A stretch of DNA of 64,000 bases from NCBI RefSeq assembly GCF_012070395.1, contig NZ_JAAFYS010000001.1, forward strand, positions 660,001 to 724,000, in the 5' to 3' direction. Within the stretch, counting starts at the first letter, position 1. The number at the start of each line of letters is the position of its first letter. Of the stretch, positions 29,494 to 38,381 are shown in pieces. A program made the position numbers and the translations under genes. Source of the stretch: Pseudoroseicyclus tamaricis. GTDB lineage: Bacteria > Pseudomonadota > Alphaproteobacteria > Rhodobacterales > Rhodobacteraceae. The notes under the pieces are model-generated. The model saw only the letters and a program-made list of their open reading frames with translations, was not told where the DNA came from and did not search any database.

Positions 29494-29636
29494 GACGCTC
29501 CTCCGGTTGGGTCTGGTCGGGAGCATAGGCCGCCGGGGGCGGGCGGCGCCTTGATATGGGTCAAGGAGGGCGGAGGAGCGGTGCGTGCCGAGCACGCACC
29601 CTACGGGGGAGCTTTGCCCCGCCCGGTACGCGCCAA

Positions 29637-29786
29637 AGGCGCAGGGCGAGCGCCGGCCCGTCCCGGCGGGCTGGCGCTCCGGTGACGGCAGCGCTCAGCT
29701 CGGAGCGGGGAGGGGCTTGGCCGGCATAAAGCGCAAAGCGGCAATGTCAGAGCGCCACCCCACGGTCCGGCGCTCGCCCTGCGCCT
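29637..29786 (+). repeat. REPIN-like 150-bp element, copy C
   Basis: Terminal inverted repeats AGGCGCAGGGCGAGCGCC and its complement, with central GGCATAAAGCGCAAAGC. It is preceded at 29580-29607 by a GGTGCGTGCCGAGCACGCACC palindrome-type hairpin and CCTACGG, like the tandem units near 18.9 kb. The rest of the 29494-29849 gap shows no gene. Confidence 0.82.
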
Positions 29787-29849
29787 GCGGGCGTGGTGCG
29801 GGGAGGCAAGCGGAGGAGCGGGGGTGAGGCCCGCCCCGAGCTCGCTAGA

Positions 29850-30554
29850 TCAGGCGAAAGCGGCGGTGAGGGCGATCTCGACCATGTCGCCGAAGCTCTG
29901 CTCGCGATCCTTCGCCGGCAGCGCCTCGTGCGTCACGAGGTGATCGGAGACCGTCAGCACCGCCAGCGCCCGGGCGCCGTGGCGCAGGGCGAGGGTGTAG
30001 AGCTCCGCCGCCTCCATCTCCACCGCCAGCACGCCGTGGCGCTGAAGCTGCTCCGTCAGGTCGGCCCGCTCGTCGTAGAAGGTGTCGGAGGAATAGATGC
30101 CGCCGACATGCGGCGTCAGCCCCTTCTCCTCGGCCGCGGCGACCGCCGCCGCCAACAGCCGGTAGTCGGCCGACGGGGCGAAGCCCATCTCGCGGAAGAT
30201 GGTGGAGGAGGGGGTGGAGGCAGCGCTCGCCGTCTGGGCGATGACGACGTCGCGCAGCTTCACCGCCTCCTGCATCGCGCCGCAGGAGCCGATGCGAATG
30301 AGTGTCTTCGCCCCGTACTCCCGCAGCAGCTCGTTGGCGTAGATCGAGAGCGACGGCATCCCCATGCCGGAACCCTGGATCGTCACCGGATGGCCGCGCC
30401 ATGTGCCGGTGTAGCCGAGCATGCCCCGCACCTCGTTGATGAGGCGCGGCGCGTCGAGAAACGTCTGAGCCGCCCAGCGGGCCCGATACGGGTCTCCGGG
30501 CATCAGGACCGTTTCGGCAATGTCGCCGGGCGCCGCGCCGATATGCGTGCTCAT
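29850..30554 (-). CDS. deoD: Purine-nucleoside phosphorylase, DeoD type
   Basis: 234 residues if started at ATG 30554 (7 nt after AAGGGG; the adjacent ATG at 30557 is also possible). Family motifs are [17 protein letters not shown], the phosphate-binding [20 protein letters not shown], the nucleoside-binding [13 protein letters not shown] and LTVSDHL with the catalytic aspartate. It cleaves purine nucleosides to base and (deoxy)ribose-1-phosphate for salvage. Monocistronic. Confidence 0.94.
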   Translation of the reverse strand: MSTHIGAAPGDIAETVLMPGDPYRARWAAQTFLDAPRLINEVRGMLGYTGTWRGHPVTIQGSGMGMPSLSIYANELLREYGAKTLIRIGSCGAMQEAVKLRDVVIAQTASAASTPSSTIFREMGFAPSADYRLLAAAVAAAEEKGLTPHVGGIYSSDTFYDERADLTEQLQRHGVLAVEMEAAELYTLALRHGARALAVLTVSDHLVTHEALPAKDREQSFGDMVEIALTAAFA

Positions 30555-30610
30555 CATGTATCCCCTTGTTGAGCCGCGCTTACCGGCGCGCCGTGATCAG
30601 CCCCGGTGCT

Positions 30611-30934
30611 TCATATCTCGTATTGCGCGATGTCGACGCCGTTTTCCTGCGCCTCCCGGATCCACGCGGGGCGGCGGCCCTTGCCCGTCCACGTCAGCGA
30701 GGGATCGGCGGGATTGCGGTATTTCGCCGGGGATTTGGAGCCGTTCTTCTTCGGTTTCGCGCCCGGGGCCGACGTCAGGTCGGAAAGCGAATAGCCATGC
30801 TCGGCCGCCGCCTGTTCCGCGGCCTTCAGCGCGGCTTTACGTTCGCGTTCAGCGAGGGTCGAAAGAGCCTTGTCGACATCCTTCTGCATCTTCTGCAGCT
30901 CGGTGCGGGATAGGCTGTTGAGATCGGTCGGCAT
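30611..30934 (-). CDS. H-NS family nucleoid-associated protein (HvrA-like)
   Basis: 107 residues from ATG 30934. The N-terminal oligomerisation coiled coil (SRTELQKMQKDVDKAL) leads to the C-terminal DNA-binding motif YRNPADPSLTWTGKGRRPAW, which contains the AT-hook-like GKGRRP of alphaproteobacterial H-NS proteins. It binds AT-rich curved DNA and silences or tunes genes. A TTGCCT-17-TAAAGG promoter lies upstream at 30963-30991, and an AT-rich gap follows, where autoregulation is plausible. Confidence 0.9.
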   Translation of the reverse strand: MPTDLNSLSRTELQKMQKDVDKALSTLAERERKAALKAAEQAAAEHGYSLSDLTSAPGAKPKKNGSKSPAKYRNPADPSLTWTGKGRRPAWIREAQENGVDIAQYEI

Positions 30935-30962
30935 GAGTGGTCTCCTTTCAAATGATTTCCAG

Positions 30963-30991
30963 CCTTTAGGCAATCCGCTGGCCGGAGGCAA
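30963..30991 (-). promoter_or_regulatory. Predicted promoter of the H-NS-like gene
   Basis: Minus-strand TTGCCT, 17-nt spacer, TAAAGG, about 29 nt from the start codon, giving a short leader with AAGGAGA. A 12-bp palindrome TCGTCATGACGA at 31010-31021 lies just upstream and may be an operator. Confidence 0.5.
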
Positions 30992-31140
30992 TAGAATGTA
31001 ATTCCCAATTCGTCATGACGAGGCGCTGAGCGGCGGAACGCCGGGTCAAATATCCGTTTTCAGCCAAGCCGGTCGGTATCCGGAGGGCACCGCGTCAGGA
31101 GCGGGCCTCCATCAGCTTTGGCGTTATTTGTCGCAGGGGC

Positions 31141-31168
31141 CGGGATGTTTAGTAAACTCCCGTTTTTT
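31141..31168 (+). terminator. Orphan rho-independent terminator in hns / acyltransferase gap
   Basis: CGGGA and TCCCG plus GTTT/AAAC form a stem with one bulged T and an AGT loop, followed by TTTTTT on the plus strand. No plus-strand gene precedes it; the nearest gene upstream is hns on the minus strand. It may end a small RNA or act in a leader transcript. Confidence 0.6.
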
Positions 31169-31456
31169 CATGCACTTGTTTTTATTCGACATTCGGCGAG
31201 CGCCCGGAATGCCTCGCGGGTGAATTAATTTACTAACAATCCGTAAATAAAGCACTATCCCTTAAGTTGTGCCTCTGCTTGATGACCGAAGGTCAGATAA
31301 TAACCCGTTGCCTCATTCTGCCGCGTCTGCGCCGTCGGCTATTCGTCGCGGGCCGCGGCGGGCAAATGTTCAGCCTGTGGCCAATTGTCGCGCCTCTGCC
31401 GCGTCACGTCCGCGTCGGTCCTTTACCCGGGGCGAGAATGATGCCAGCGTCCGCCA
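31169..31456. other. AT-rich intergenic region upstream of the acyltransferase gene
   Basis: Contains an AT-rich stretch (31223-31260, AATTAATTTACTAACAATCC onward) that stands out from the GC-rich surroundings and would suit H-NS binding or a promoter. No gene was seen. The part 31300-31456 returns to higher GC. Confidence 0.5.
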
Positions 31457-32908
31457 ATGTTTCAGACGGTGGACGTTCCGATCTGGCTTCTTGCGCTGAT
31501 CGTCGTCTTCGCGGCGGTCACCTTCGCGTCGCACTTCCTCTTTCCCTCCGTCCGCTGGTTCGTGCGGCGGCGGGCGGAGCGATTGGTGGCGCGGATGAAC
31601 AAGCGGCTGGCGCGGCCGATCGAGCCATTCAAGCTCGCCCGCCGGCACGACATGATCCAGCGGCTGATCTACGATACCGAGGTCAACCGCGCCATTCATG
31701 ACCATGCCCGCCGCAACCGCGTGCCGGAGAACGTCGCCTTCGAATTGGCCCGCCGCCACGCGCGGGAAATCGTGCCCCGCTTCTCCGCCACCGTCTATTT
31801 CTCATTCGGCATCCGCGTGGCGCGCTGGCTCTCCCATTCGCTCTACCGCGTGCGGATCGGCGCGCTGGATCGCGGCCGGTTCGACGTGATCGATCCCGGT
31901 GCCTCGGTCGTCTTCGTGATGAACCACCGCAGCAACATGGATTACGTGCTGGTGACATGGCTCGTCAGCCGCACCTCCACGCTCTCCTACGCCGTGGGCG
32001 AATGGGCGCGGGTCTGGCCGATGTCCGCTCTGGTGCGGGCGATGGGGGCCTACTTCATCCGCCGCAAGGACCGCTCGGCCCTCTACCGCCGGGTGCTGGC
32101 GCGCTACGTGCAGATGTCGGTCGAGGGCGGGGTGACGCAGGCGATCTTCCCCGAGGGCGGTCTCTCCCTCACCGGGCGCCTCGCGCCGCCGAAGCTGGGG
32201 CTTCTCAGCTACATCGCCGACGAGGCCCTGGAGCGGGACGTGATCTTCGTGCCCGTCGGCCTCAACTACGACCGGGTGCTGGAGGATCGCATCCTCATTG
32301 CGGCGGACCCGGCACATCGCGAGTTCCGCCCGCCCTTCGGCCACGTGGCCAAGAGCATCGCCCGCCACGTCTGGCTGCGGATGACACGCCAGTTCAAGAG
32401 CTTCGGCACCGCCTCCGTCGGCTTCGGCACGCCGCTCTCGCTGAAGGCGCATCGCGCCGCGGGCGGCAACGTCGAGGGGCTGGCGGAGGAGTTGATGGCC
32501 CGCATCGCCGCCGTCGTGCCGCCCCTGCCGGTGCCGCTCGTCTCCCGCGTGATGCTGGGGCAGGAGCGGGGGCTGGAGCGGGCGGCGCTGATCGAGGCGG
32601 TGGGGGCGGATATCGAGGCGCTCTCCGGCCTCGGCCAGGCGCTGCCCCGCCGCGATCCGCGCCAGCTGGTGGACGACGCGCTGGAGATCCTCGCCGAGCG
32701 GCGTCTGCTGGTGGAGGAGAGGGGCCTCTGGCGGATGAAGGACGGCGCTCGCCCCGTCCTCACCTATTACGCCGATTCCATTGCCCACCACTTCGCGCCG
32801 GAGCTGCAGCTCGACCCCGCGCCCATCGTCGACCCGGTGGACCCGGAGGCGGAGCCGGCCCCCGCGACCGAGGCAGACGTGGCGGAGGCCGCCGGCCCCC
32901 GCTCCTAG
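31457..32908 (+). CDS. PlsB-like glycerol-3-phosphate / 1-acylglycerol-3-phosphate acyltransferase
   Basis: 483 residues with one N-terminal membrane helix. The acyltransferase blocks are in order: NHRSNMDYV (156-164, HX4D catalytic motif), GAYFIRRKDRSALYRRVL, IFPEGGLSLTGRL and VIFVPVGLNYDRVLED. It transfers acyl chains in phospholipid synthesis at the inner membrane. The first motif favours the PlsB group; PlsB orthologues are longer, so this is a short version. The tail is acidic. Its stop shares CTAG with the convergent dehydrogenase stop. Confidence 0.85.
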   Translation: MFQTVDVPIWLLALIVVFAAVTFASHFLFPSVRWFVRRRAERLVARMNKRLARPIEPFKLARRHDMIQRLIYDTEVNRAIHDHARRNRVPENVAFELARRHAREIVPRFSATVYFSFGIRVARWLSHSLYRVRIGALDRGRFDVIDPGASVVFVMNHRSNMDYVLVTWLVSRTSTLSYAVGEWARVWPMSALVRAMGAYFIRRKDRSALYRRVLARYVQMSVEGGVTQAIFPEGGLSLTGRLAPPKLGLLSYIADEALERDVIFVPVGLNYDRVLEDRILIAADPAHREFRPPFGHVAKSIARHVWLRMTRQFKSFGTASVGFGTPLSLKAHRAAGGNVEGLAEELMARIAAVVPPLPVPLVSRVMLGQERGLERAALIEAVGADIEALSGLGQALPRRDPRQLVDDALEILAERRLLVEERGLWRMKDGARPVLTYYADSIAHHFAPELQLDPAPIVDPVDPEAEPAPATEADVAEAAGPRS

Positions 32909-33864
32909 CTCTCCAGCCCCTGCGGCAGTGTCTTGCCCTCAGACCAGGCCAAGACGTTATCCAGCGCCATCTGGCCCATCATCTCCCGCACCTCCAGAGC
33001 GGCGGTGCCGAGGTGGGGGTAGAGCACCGCGTTCTCGAGCACGCGCAGCCGCTCCGGCACCTCGGGCTCATTGACGTAGACGTCGAGTCCCGCGGCGCGG
33101 ATGGCGCCCCGCTCCAGCACGTCGATCAGCGCCGGCTCGTCCACGACGTTGCCGCGGGCGATGTTGATGAAGACGCCGCTCGGCTTCATCGCCGCCAGCG
33201 CGTCGGCGTCGATGATGTTTTTCGTCTCGGCCGTGACGGGGACGGTCACCACCACGATATCGGCCTCGCCCATCAGCTCGTGCAGCGTCTCGACCTGACG
33301 GGAGGGGACGTCGACCTCCTTCTTCGAGCGGTTGAAGTAGATCACCGGCATCGAGAAGCCGTAATGGCCCCGGTGCGCCACGGCCTGGCCGATCCGCCCC
33401 ATGCCGACGATGCCTAGCGTCTTGCCGGTGACATGCGTGCCGAGCATGTCCATCGGGCCGAAGCCCTGCCACCGTCCGGCCCGCAGGATGCGCTCGCCTT
33501 CCGAGGCGCGGCGGCAGGCGGCCAGGATGAGCGACATCCCGATATCGGCCGTCGCATCCGTCACCACGCCGGGCGTGTTGGTGACCTGCACCCCCTTCGC
33601 CCGCGCTGCCGTCACGTCGATATGGTTGTAGCCGACGCCGACGTTGCTCAGCACGCCGCAGCGGAACTCGCCGGCCGCGTCGAAGGTGGCGGCGGAGAAA
33701 TCGTCGCCGAGCGTGGGGACGATGGCGTCGTATTCCGCCAGCGCGGCGATGGCCTCCTCCCGGGTGAGGGGAATGGCCGAGGGGCGGATGGTGGCGTCGA
33801 AATGCTCCCGCGCGAAGGCGATATTGACGTCGGGGACGGGGCGGGTGATCAGCAGCTTCTTCAA
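32905..33864 (-). CDS. D-isomer-specific 2-hydroxyacid dehydrogenase
   Basis: 319 residues. NAD(P)-binding LGIVGMGRIGQAVAHRG, ATADIGMSLILAACRR and the catalytic Arg in NIARGNVVDEPALIDVLERG, the Glu in LDVYVNEPEVPE and the His in LYPHLGTAA are visible. The closest types are glyoxylate/hydroxypyruvate reductases. The start is TTG at 33864, overlapping the stop of the preceding gene (TTGA); an ATG alternative is not seen nearby. The 3' end overlaps the convergent acyltransferase gene by 4 nt. Confidence 0.88.
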   Translation of the reverse strand: MKKLLITRPVPDVNIAFAREHFDATIRPSAIPLTREEAIAALAEYDAIVPTLGDDFSAATFDAAGEFRCGVLSNVGVGYNHIDVTAARAKGVQVTNTPGVVTDATADIGMSLILAACRRASEGERILRAGRWQGFGPMDMLGTHVTGKTLGIVGMGRIGQAVAHRGHYGFSMPVIYFNRSKKEVDVPSRQVETLHELMGEADIVVVTVPVTAETKNIIDADALAAMKPSGVFINIARGNVVDEPALIDVLERGAIRAAGLDVYVNEPEVPERLRVLENAVLYPHLGTAALEVREMMGQMALDNVLAWSEGKTLPQGLES

Positions 33865-34217
33865 AACAGGCGAACTCCGGGTGTGACGGGCGCATCGGGC
33901 CCGATGAGGACGACCTGCCCCTCGTCATCGGGGACGCCGAGGACCAGCACCTCCGACATGACAGGGCCGATCTGGCGGGGCGGGAAGTTGACGACGGCCA
34001 GCACCTGCCGGCCGACGAGCGCCTCCGGCTCGTAATGGGCGGTGATCTGGGCGGAGGATTTCTTCTCCCCCAGCTCCGGCCCGAAATCGACCCAGAGCTT
34101 GATTGCGGGCTTCCTCGCCTCGGGGAAGGGCTCTGCCCGGGTGATCCGGCCGACGCGGATATCGACCTTCATGAAGTCGTCGAAGGCGATCTCGGGCGCG
34201 GGGCCGACCTCAGCCAT
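33861..34217 (-). CDS. tRNA-binding domain protein (CsaA-like)
   Basis: 118 residues from ATG 34217; longer frame rejected. IAFDDFMKVDIRVGRITRAE starts the OB-fold tRNA-binding domain, followed by KPAIKLWVDFGPELGEKKSSAQ and VVNFPPRQIGPVMSEVLVLG. CsaA proteins bind nucleic acid and may act as chaperones or aid protein export. The gene overlaps the proC end by 8 bp and the dehydrogenase start by 4. Confidence 0.88.
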   Translation of the reverse strand: MAEVGPAPEIAFDDFMKVDIRVGRITRAEPFPEARKPAIKLWVDFGPELGEKKSSAQITAHYEPEALVGRQVLAVVNFPPRQIGPVMSEVLVLGVPDDEGQVVLIGPDAPVTPGVRLF

Positions 34218-35016
34218 TGGCCAGCTCCTCGCTGCGCAGCTTGGCGGCGGCCATGGTGCCGGCGACAAGCTCCGGCAGGCCGGCCATCAGCACCTCCAGC
34301 CCCGCCTGCGTCGTCCCGTTGGGCGAGGTCACGTTGCGGCGCAGCTCGGAGGGCGCCTCGTCGGCAGACTCCGCCAGCTGCCCGGCGCCGGAGACGGTGG
34401 CCTTGGCGAGCTGCATGGCCATCTCGGGCGCGAGGCCGAGCACCTCGCCGGCGGCGGCCATGCACTCGATCAGGTGGAAGACGTAAGCGGGGCCGGAGCC
34501 GGAGAGGGCGGTGACGGCATCCATCTGCGCCTCCGCCTCCAGCCGCACGACCTGCCCGATGGCGGAGAGCAGCGTCTCGGAGGTGTCGAGATGCTCCGCC
34601 GTCGCGGCCTCGTTGCCGATCATCGCGGTGATGCCCCGGCCGATGGCGGCTGGCGTGTTGGGCATGGCGCGCACGATCGGCGTGCCGGGGCCGAAGGCCG
34701 CCTCGAAGGCGGAGATCGGCGTCCCGGCGGCGATGGAGATCACCAGCGTCTCGCCCCCGCCGAGCGCGGAGGCGGCGGGCAGCGCCTCCCCCATCATCTG
34801 CGGCTTGACGGCGATGAGGGCGACGGCCGGGTTCTCCGGCAGCGCCTCGTTGATGCGCACGCCCTGCGCCACCAGCCAGTCGGAGGGCTTGGGGTCCCGC
34901 ACATGGACGCTGTCGGGCGGCAGGCCGGATTTCAGCCAGCCTTCCAGCATGGCCGAGCCCATCTTGCCGCAGCCGATGAGCACGAGCCCGCGCGACCCGA
35001 TCTTGCCGATATCCAT
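34210..35016 (-). CDS. proC: Pyrroline-5-carboxylate reductase
   Basis: 268 residues from ATG 35016. The N-terminal Rossmann motif LVLIGCGKMGSAMLEGWLKS, VRAMPNTPAAIGRGITAM and the C-terminal ALSGSGPAYVFHLIECM and VTSPNGTTQAGLEVL are diagnostic. It makes proline from pyrroline-5-carboxylate with NAD(P)H. In an operon with the downstream tRNA-binding and dehydrogenase genes. Confidence 0.94.
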   Translation of the reverse strand: MDIGKIGSRGLVLIGCGKMGSAMLEGWLKSGLPPDSVHVRDPKPSDWLVAQGVRINEALPENPAVALIAVKPQMMGEALPAASALGGGETLVISIAAGTPISAFEAAFGPGTPIVRAMPNTPAAIGRGITAMIGNEAATAEHLDTSETLLSAIGQVVRLEAEAQMDAVTALSGSGPAYVFHLIECMAAAGEVLGLAPEMAMQLAKATVSGAGQLAESADEAPSELRRNVTSPNGTTQAGLEVLMAGLPELVAGTMAAAKLRSEELANG

Positions 35017-35091
35017 GATGCCCCCTCTTTGTTCGCGGGGGAGCCTAGGCGCGCCCGCGCCCCTGTTCAAGCAGAGGGGGCACGCACCCGG

Positions 35092-35613
35092 TCAGTCCAG
35101 CCGCCGCATCAGCAGGATCTCGTCGGTGAACTCCCCCTCCGGCCGCAGCGCGCGGGGGATAACGCCGATGCGCACGAAGCCGCGGCGGGTGTAGAAGTCA
35201 TGGGCGCGGGGATTGGTCTCCGCCACGCTCAGCTCCAGCTGCAGGATGCCCATGGCGCGGGCCTCCTCCACCAGCGTGTCGAGCAGCATCGAGGCGGCGC
35301 CCTGTCCGCGCAGCGCCTCGCGCACGTAGACCTGCGTGATCGTGGCGCGGTGCGCCGCGTTGCTGCCCCTCTCGCGCGAGAGGCACATCAGCCCCTCCAG
35401 CCCGTGCGAGGTGTAAAGCCCGAAGATCACCGCCTTCTCCAACCGCTCGGCGAAGGCCGCGTGCGGGGCATTGGCCATGTCGGCGAAGGTGGTGCCGTAG
35501 GCCCCCGGGTGCTCGCGCAGCGATTCCAGCCGCACGTGGCGGTAGGCGATGACATCGGCGGGGCCGAGGCGGCGGACGGAGAGGCCGGCGGGGGCGGTAT
35601 CAGGCATCGTCAT
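35092..35613 (-). CDS. GNAT family N-acetyltransferase
   Basis: 173 residues. The acetyl-CoA-binding loop VYVREALRGQGAASMLLDTL is clear, with the preceding beta strand AHRATITQVYV and a C-terminal NPRAHDFYTRRGFVRIGVIP. The ATG at 35613 overlaps the DUF2948 stop (ATGA). The acetyl acceptor is unknown. Confidence 0.88.
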   Translation of the reverse strand: MTMPDTAPAGLSVRRLGPADVIAYRHVRLESLREHPGAYGTTFADMANAPHAAFAERLEKAVIFGLYTSHGLEGLMCLSRERGSNAAHRATITQVYVREALRGQGAASMLLDTLVEEARAMGILQLELSVAETNPRAHDFYTRRGFVRIGVIPRALRPEGEFTDEILLMRRLD

Positions 35614-36131
35614 GATCGGGGGTCATCGTCGGCGTCATGCTCGGGCGCCTTGCGCGAGGGGGCGAGGTAGGGGCGAGTGACGTCGCGCAGGTTCACCTCC
35701 AGATCCTCCGCCTCGATGGCGATGGCGGCATCGCCGGCGAGGGTGAGGATCAGCCGCCCGGCGCCATCCTCCCCCGGCTCCCATGCGAGGGAGAGCAGCG
35801 ACAGCACGGTGCCCTCGGCGCGCGGCGGCAGGCCCTGGCTCTGCACGCGGAGCACATCGGCGATGACGAGCAGCGACCGCACCCGCTCGAACGGCCGCCG
35901 CCGCGCCTCGGCCTTCGTCGCATCCTCCCAGCGGAAGCGGTTGAGCAGCAGCGCGAAGCGGCGGGAGCTGCGGTCCCACCGCATCTCCGAAGCGGGCAGC
36001 ACGGCATCCTGGCAGAGCGAGGAGATGACGGCGAGGTCCTCCGCGTCGCGGGCGATGAGGCGCAGGGGCGTCTCCGCCCCCTCCTCGAAACGCGCGTCCT
36101 CCAGAGGTCTGTCGCTATCAGGTCCGCTCAT
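35610..36131 (-). CDS. DUF2948 family protein
   Basis: 173 residues from ATG 36131. LRLIARDAEDLAVISSLCQD then AVLPASEMRWDRSSRRFALL and NRFRWED are typical of DUF2948, conserved in alphaproteobacteria next to murA/hisD. The function is unknown. It lies 155 bp downstream of murA and is coupled to the GNAT gene. Confidence 0.85.
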   Translation of the reverse strand: MSGPDSDRPLEDARFEEGAETPLRLIARDAEDLAVISSLCQDAVLPASEMRWDRSSRRFALLLNRFRWEDATKAEARRRPFERVRSLLVIADVLRVQSQGLPPRAEGTVLSLLSLAWEPGEDGAGRLILTLAGDAAIAIEAEDLEVNLRDVTRPYLAPSRKAPEHDADDDPRS

Positions 36132-36286
36132 GTGATGGCTCTCTCCCCGGCGTGGCGCTCGTTGCAAGGCCCCAGATGGCGTCACGGGGCCGGCAGGGCA
36201 AGCCCCGCCGGGCGCAGACCCGGGCGCACCGGCCTGTCACCGCTCACGCGCCCGCCCGGTCATCGGCGCCTGTTCATCGACGGGCC

Positions 36287-37555
36287 TTACTGCCCGGCCA
36301 CCCGCTCGATCTTCGCGCCGGCGCCGGAGAGCTTGGCCTCCAGCTCCTCGTAGCCGCGGTCGAGGTGATAGACGCGGTTCACCCGCGTTTCCCCCTCCGC
36401 CGCGAGGCCGGCGAGAATCAGCGAGACGGAGGCGCGCAGGTCGGTCGCCATGACCGGCGCCCCCTTCAGCCGCTCCACCCCGGTGACGGAGGCGGTGCCG
36501 CCGTGCACCTCGATCTTGGCGCCCATGCGCACCAGCTCGGGCGCGTGCATGAAGCGGTTCTCGAAGATCGTCTCCTCCAGCGTGGAGGTGCCGGCGGCGG
36601 TGCAGAGCATCGCCATCATCTGCGCCTGCAGGTCGGTGGGGAAGCCGGGGTAGGGGGCCGTGGAGACATCGACGGCATGGATGCGCCCGTTGGCGCGGCG
36701 CACCTTGATGCCCCGGTTGGTCTGCTCGACCACGACGCCGGCATCGTGCAGCTTCTCGGCGAAGGACTCGACAAGGTCGAGCCGGCCGCCGAGGCATTCC
36801 ACCTCGCCGCCGGCGATGACGGGGGCGAGCATGTAGGTGCCCAGCTCGATGCGGTCGGTGACCACCTCGTGCGTGGCGCCGTGCAGGCGGTCGACGCCCT
36901 CGATGGTGATGGTCTCGCTGCCCTCGCCCTCGATCCGGGCGCCCATGGCGCGCAGGCACTTGGCGAGGTCGACGATCTCCGGCTCGCGGGCGGCATTCTC
37001 GATCACCGTGGTGCCGCGGGCGAGCGTCGCTGCCATCAGCATGTTCTCCGTCCCCCCGACGGAGGGGAACTTCAGCCTGTGCCGCGCGCCCTTCAGCCCG
37101 CCGCGGGCGATGGCGTGCAGGTAGCCGTCCTTCAGCTCGATCTCGGCGCCCATCGCCTCCAGCGCGGAGACGTGGATATCCATCGGCCGGGCGCCGATGG
37201 CGCAGCCGCCGGGGAGGGAGACGGTCGCCTGGTGCTCGCGGGCGAGCAGGGGGCCGAGGACGAGGTTGGAGGCGCGCATCTTGCGGACGATGTCGTAATC
37301 GGCGCGCGTCGAGGTGAGCTGGTGGCTCGACATGGCGATGACCTTGCCGCCCGCCAGCAGCGAGACCTCGGAGCCGAGCGAGCCCAGCAGGGCCGACATG
37401 GTGGCGATGTCACTGAGGCGCGGCGCGTTGGTCAGCGTCAGCGGTTCCTCGGAGAGGAGCGTGGCCGGCATCAGCGCCAGGCAGGCGTTCTTGGCCCCGG
37501 CGATGGGGATGTCGCCCGACAGCTCCGCGCCGCCGGTGACGATGATCGAGTCCAT
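36287..37555 (-). CDS. murA: UDP-N-acetylglucosamine 1-carboxyvinyltransferase
   Basis: 422 residues, full length. [20 protein letters not shown] at the N-terminus carries the substrate-binding Lys-Asn. The loop [16 protein letters not shown] has the fosfomycin-target cysteine. [15 protein letters not shown] and [20 protein letters not shown] complete the fold. It commits UDP-GlcNAc to peptidoglycan synthesis. The ATG at 37555 follows the stop of a 53-residue gene with no gap. Confidence 0.96.
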   Translation of the reverse strand: MDSIIVTGGAELSGDIPIAGAKNACLALMPATLLSEEPLTLTNAPRLSDIATMSALLGSLGSEVSLLAGGKVIAMSSHQLTSTRADYDIVRKMRASNLVLGPLLAREHQATVSLPGGCAIGARPMDIHVSALEAMGAEIELKDGYLHAIARGGLKGARHRLKFPSVGGTENMLMAATLARGTTVIENAAREPEIVDLAKCLRAMGARIEGEGSETITIEGVDRLHGATHEVVTDRIELGTYMLAPVIAGGEVECLGGRLDLVESFAEKLHDAGVVVEQTNRGIKVRRANGRIHAVDVSTAPYPGFPTDLQAQMMAMLCTAAGTSTLEETIFENRFMHAPELVRMGAKIEVHGGTASVTGVERLKGAPVMATDLRASVSLILAGLAAEGETRVNRVYHLDRGYEELEAKLSGAGAKIERVAGQ

Positions 37556-37717
37556 TCAGGGGTCCTCCTGCTCTGCCTCTTGGTCTGCCTCGGGGCGGGG
37601 CGGCTCATCCGCCGTCTCCGCCCGGGCGCGGGCCTGCGCCTTGCGCCGCGCGATGTTGGCCTTGAGGGCCGCCTTCTTCCGCGCGTCGCGGTCGCTCTTG
37701 TTCTGATCCGCGCTCAT
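37556..37717 (-). CDS. Small highly charged protein directly upstream of murA
   Basis: A 53-residue reading frame, MSADQNKSDRDARKKAALKA onward, then many Arg/Ala and an acidic tail ending EAEQEDP. The N-terminal 35 residues are basic and helical; the tail is acidic. It is supported by the stop/start junction with murA (TGA immediately followed by ATG) and by codon use like the neighbours. Function unknown; translational coupling suggests a link to murA expression. Confidence 0.7.
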   Translation of the reverse strand: MSADQNKSDRDARKKAALKANIARRKAQARARAETADEPPRPEADQEAEQEDP

Positions 37718-37884
37718 GAACCCCGATACTCCGGCCGGGGCCTCAGGTCCAGCATCCGGGCTGCCCCGGCGGCACTCCCCCGCCTGCCCGGGCTTTCATT
37801 TGGGCTCCTGCGCGCCGGGGCGCTGCCGGACGAGGCCGGCAGGGAGCGCCTGGTTGCGCCGCCTGAGCTGGCCCCGCTCGCCAC

Positions 37885-38036
37885 AGGCGCTGCCCTCTCA
37901 CGCCGGCCCGTGGGGTGGCGCTCCGCCCTGGCCGCGGTGCGCTTTATGCCAGCCAAGCCCCTCCCCGCGGCCCGCTGGGCACCAAGCCCAGCCACAGCGC
38001 CAGCCCGCCGGGACGGGCCGGCGCTCGCGCGGCGCC
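37885..38036 (-). repeat. REPIN-like 150-bp element, copy D (inverted)
   Basis: Inverse orientation to copies A-C. The core reads GTGCGCTTTATGCCAGCC, and the right end has the full CCAGCCCGCCGGGACGGG hairpin; the left terminal repeat is more diverged. No gene was seen elsewhere in 37718-38173. Confidence 0.78.
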
Positions 38037-38173
38037 TGCGGCTTGATTCCGCGCGGGGGGAAGAGCGGCGGCGTGGGGGCATCGGACGACGTCCGCTCCC
38101 CGCCCGCTCCCAAGTCGAGAACGCCCTCCGAGGTCACCCGCAGATGCCCTCAGCCCTCTCTCCAGAAAATCCG

Positions 38174-38202
38174 CTTGCGTGGGCGCGCGCGGTTGCTAAA
38201 AG
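38174..38202 (+). promoter_or_regulatory. Predicted promoter of tRNA-Thr
   Basis: CTTGCG, 17-nt spacer, TAAAAG; the tRNA begins 16 nt past the -10 box. Similar to the other two tRNA promoters in the window. Confidence 0.55.
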
Positions 38203-38217
38203 GGCGCGCACCACGGC

Positions 38218-38292
<75 letters not shown>

Positions 38293-38381
38293 GGATGTCC
38301 CTGACATCGCTCAATTCTGCGACCTGCGCCCGCCCGCAAGCGCTGCCGCGAGGGGCCGTGGCCAGGTTCGAGCGCCACCGC

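Noticed and set aside
31267-31701. Plus-strand ORF upstream of and overlapping the acyltransferase gene
   Set aside because: It runs out of frame into a certain gene and has no protein-like features; the leader is more likely regulatory.
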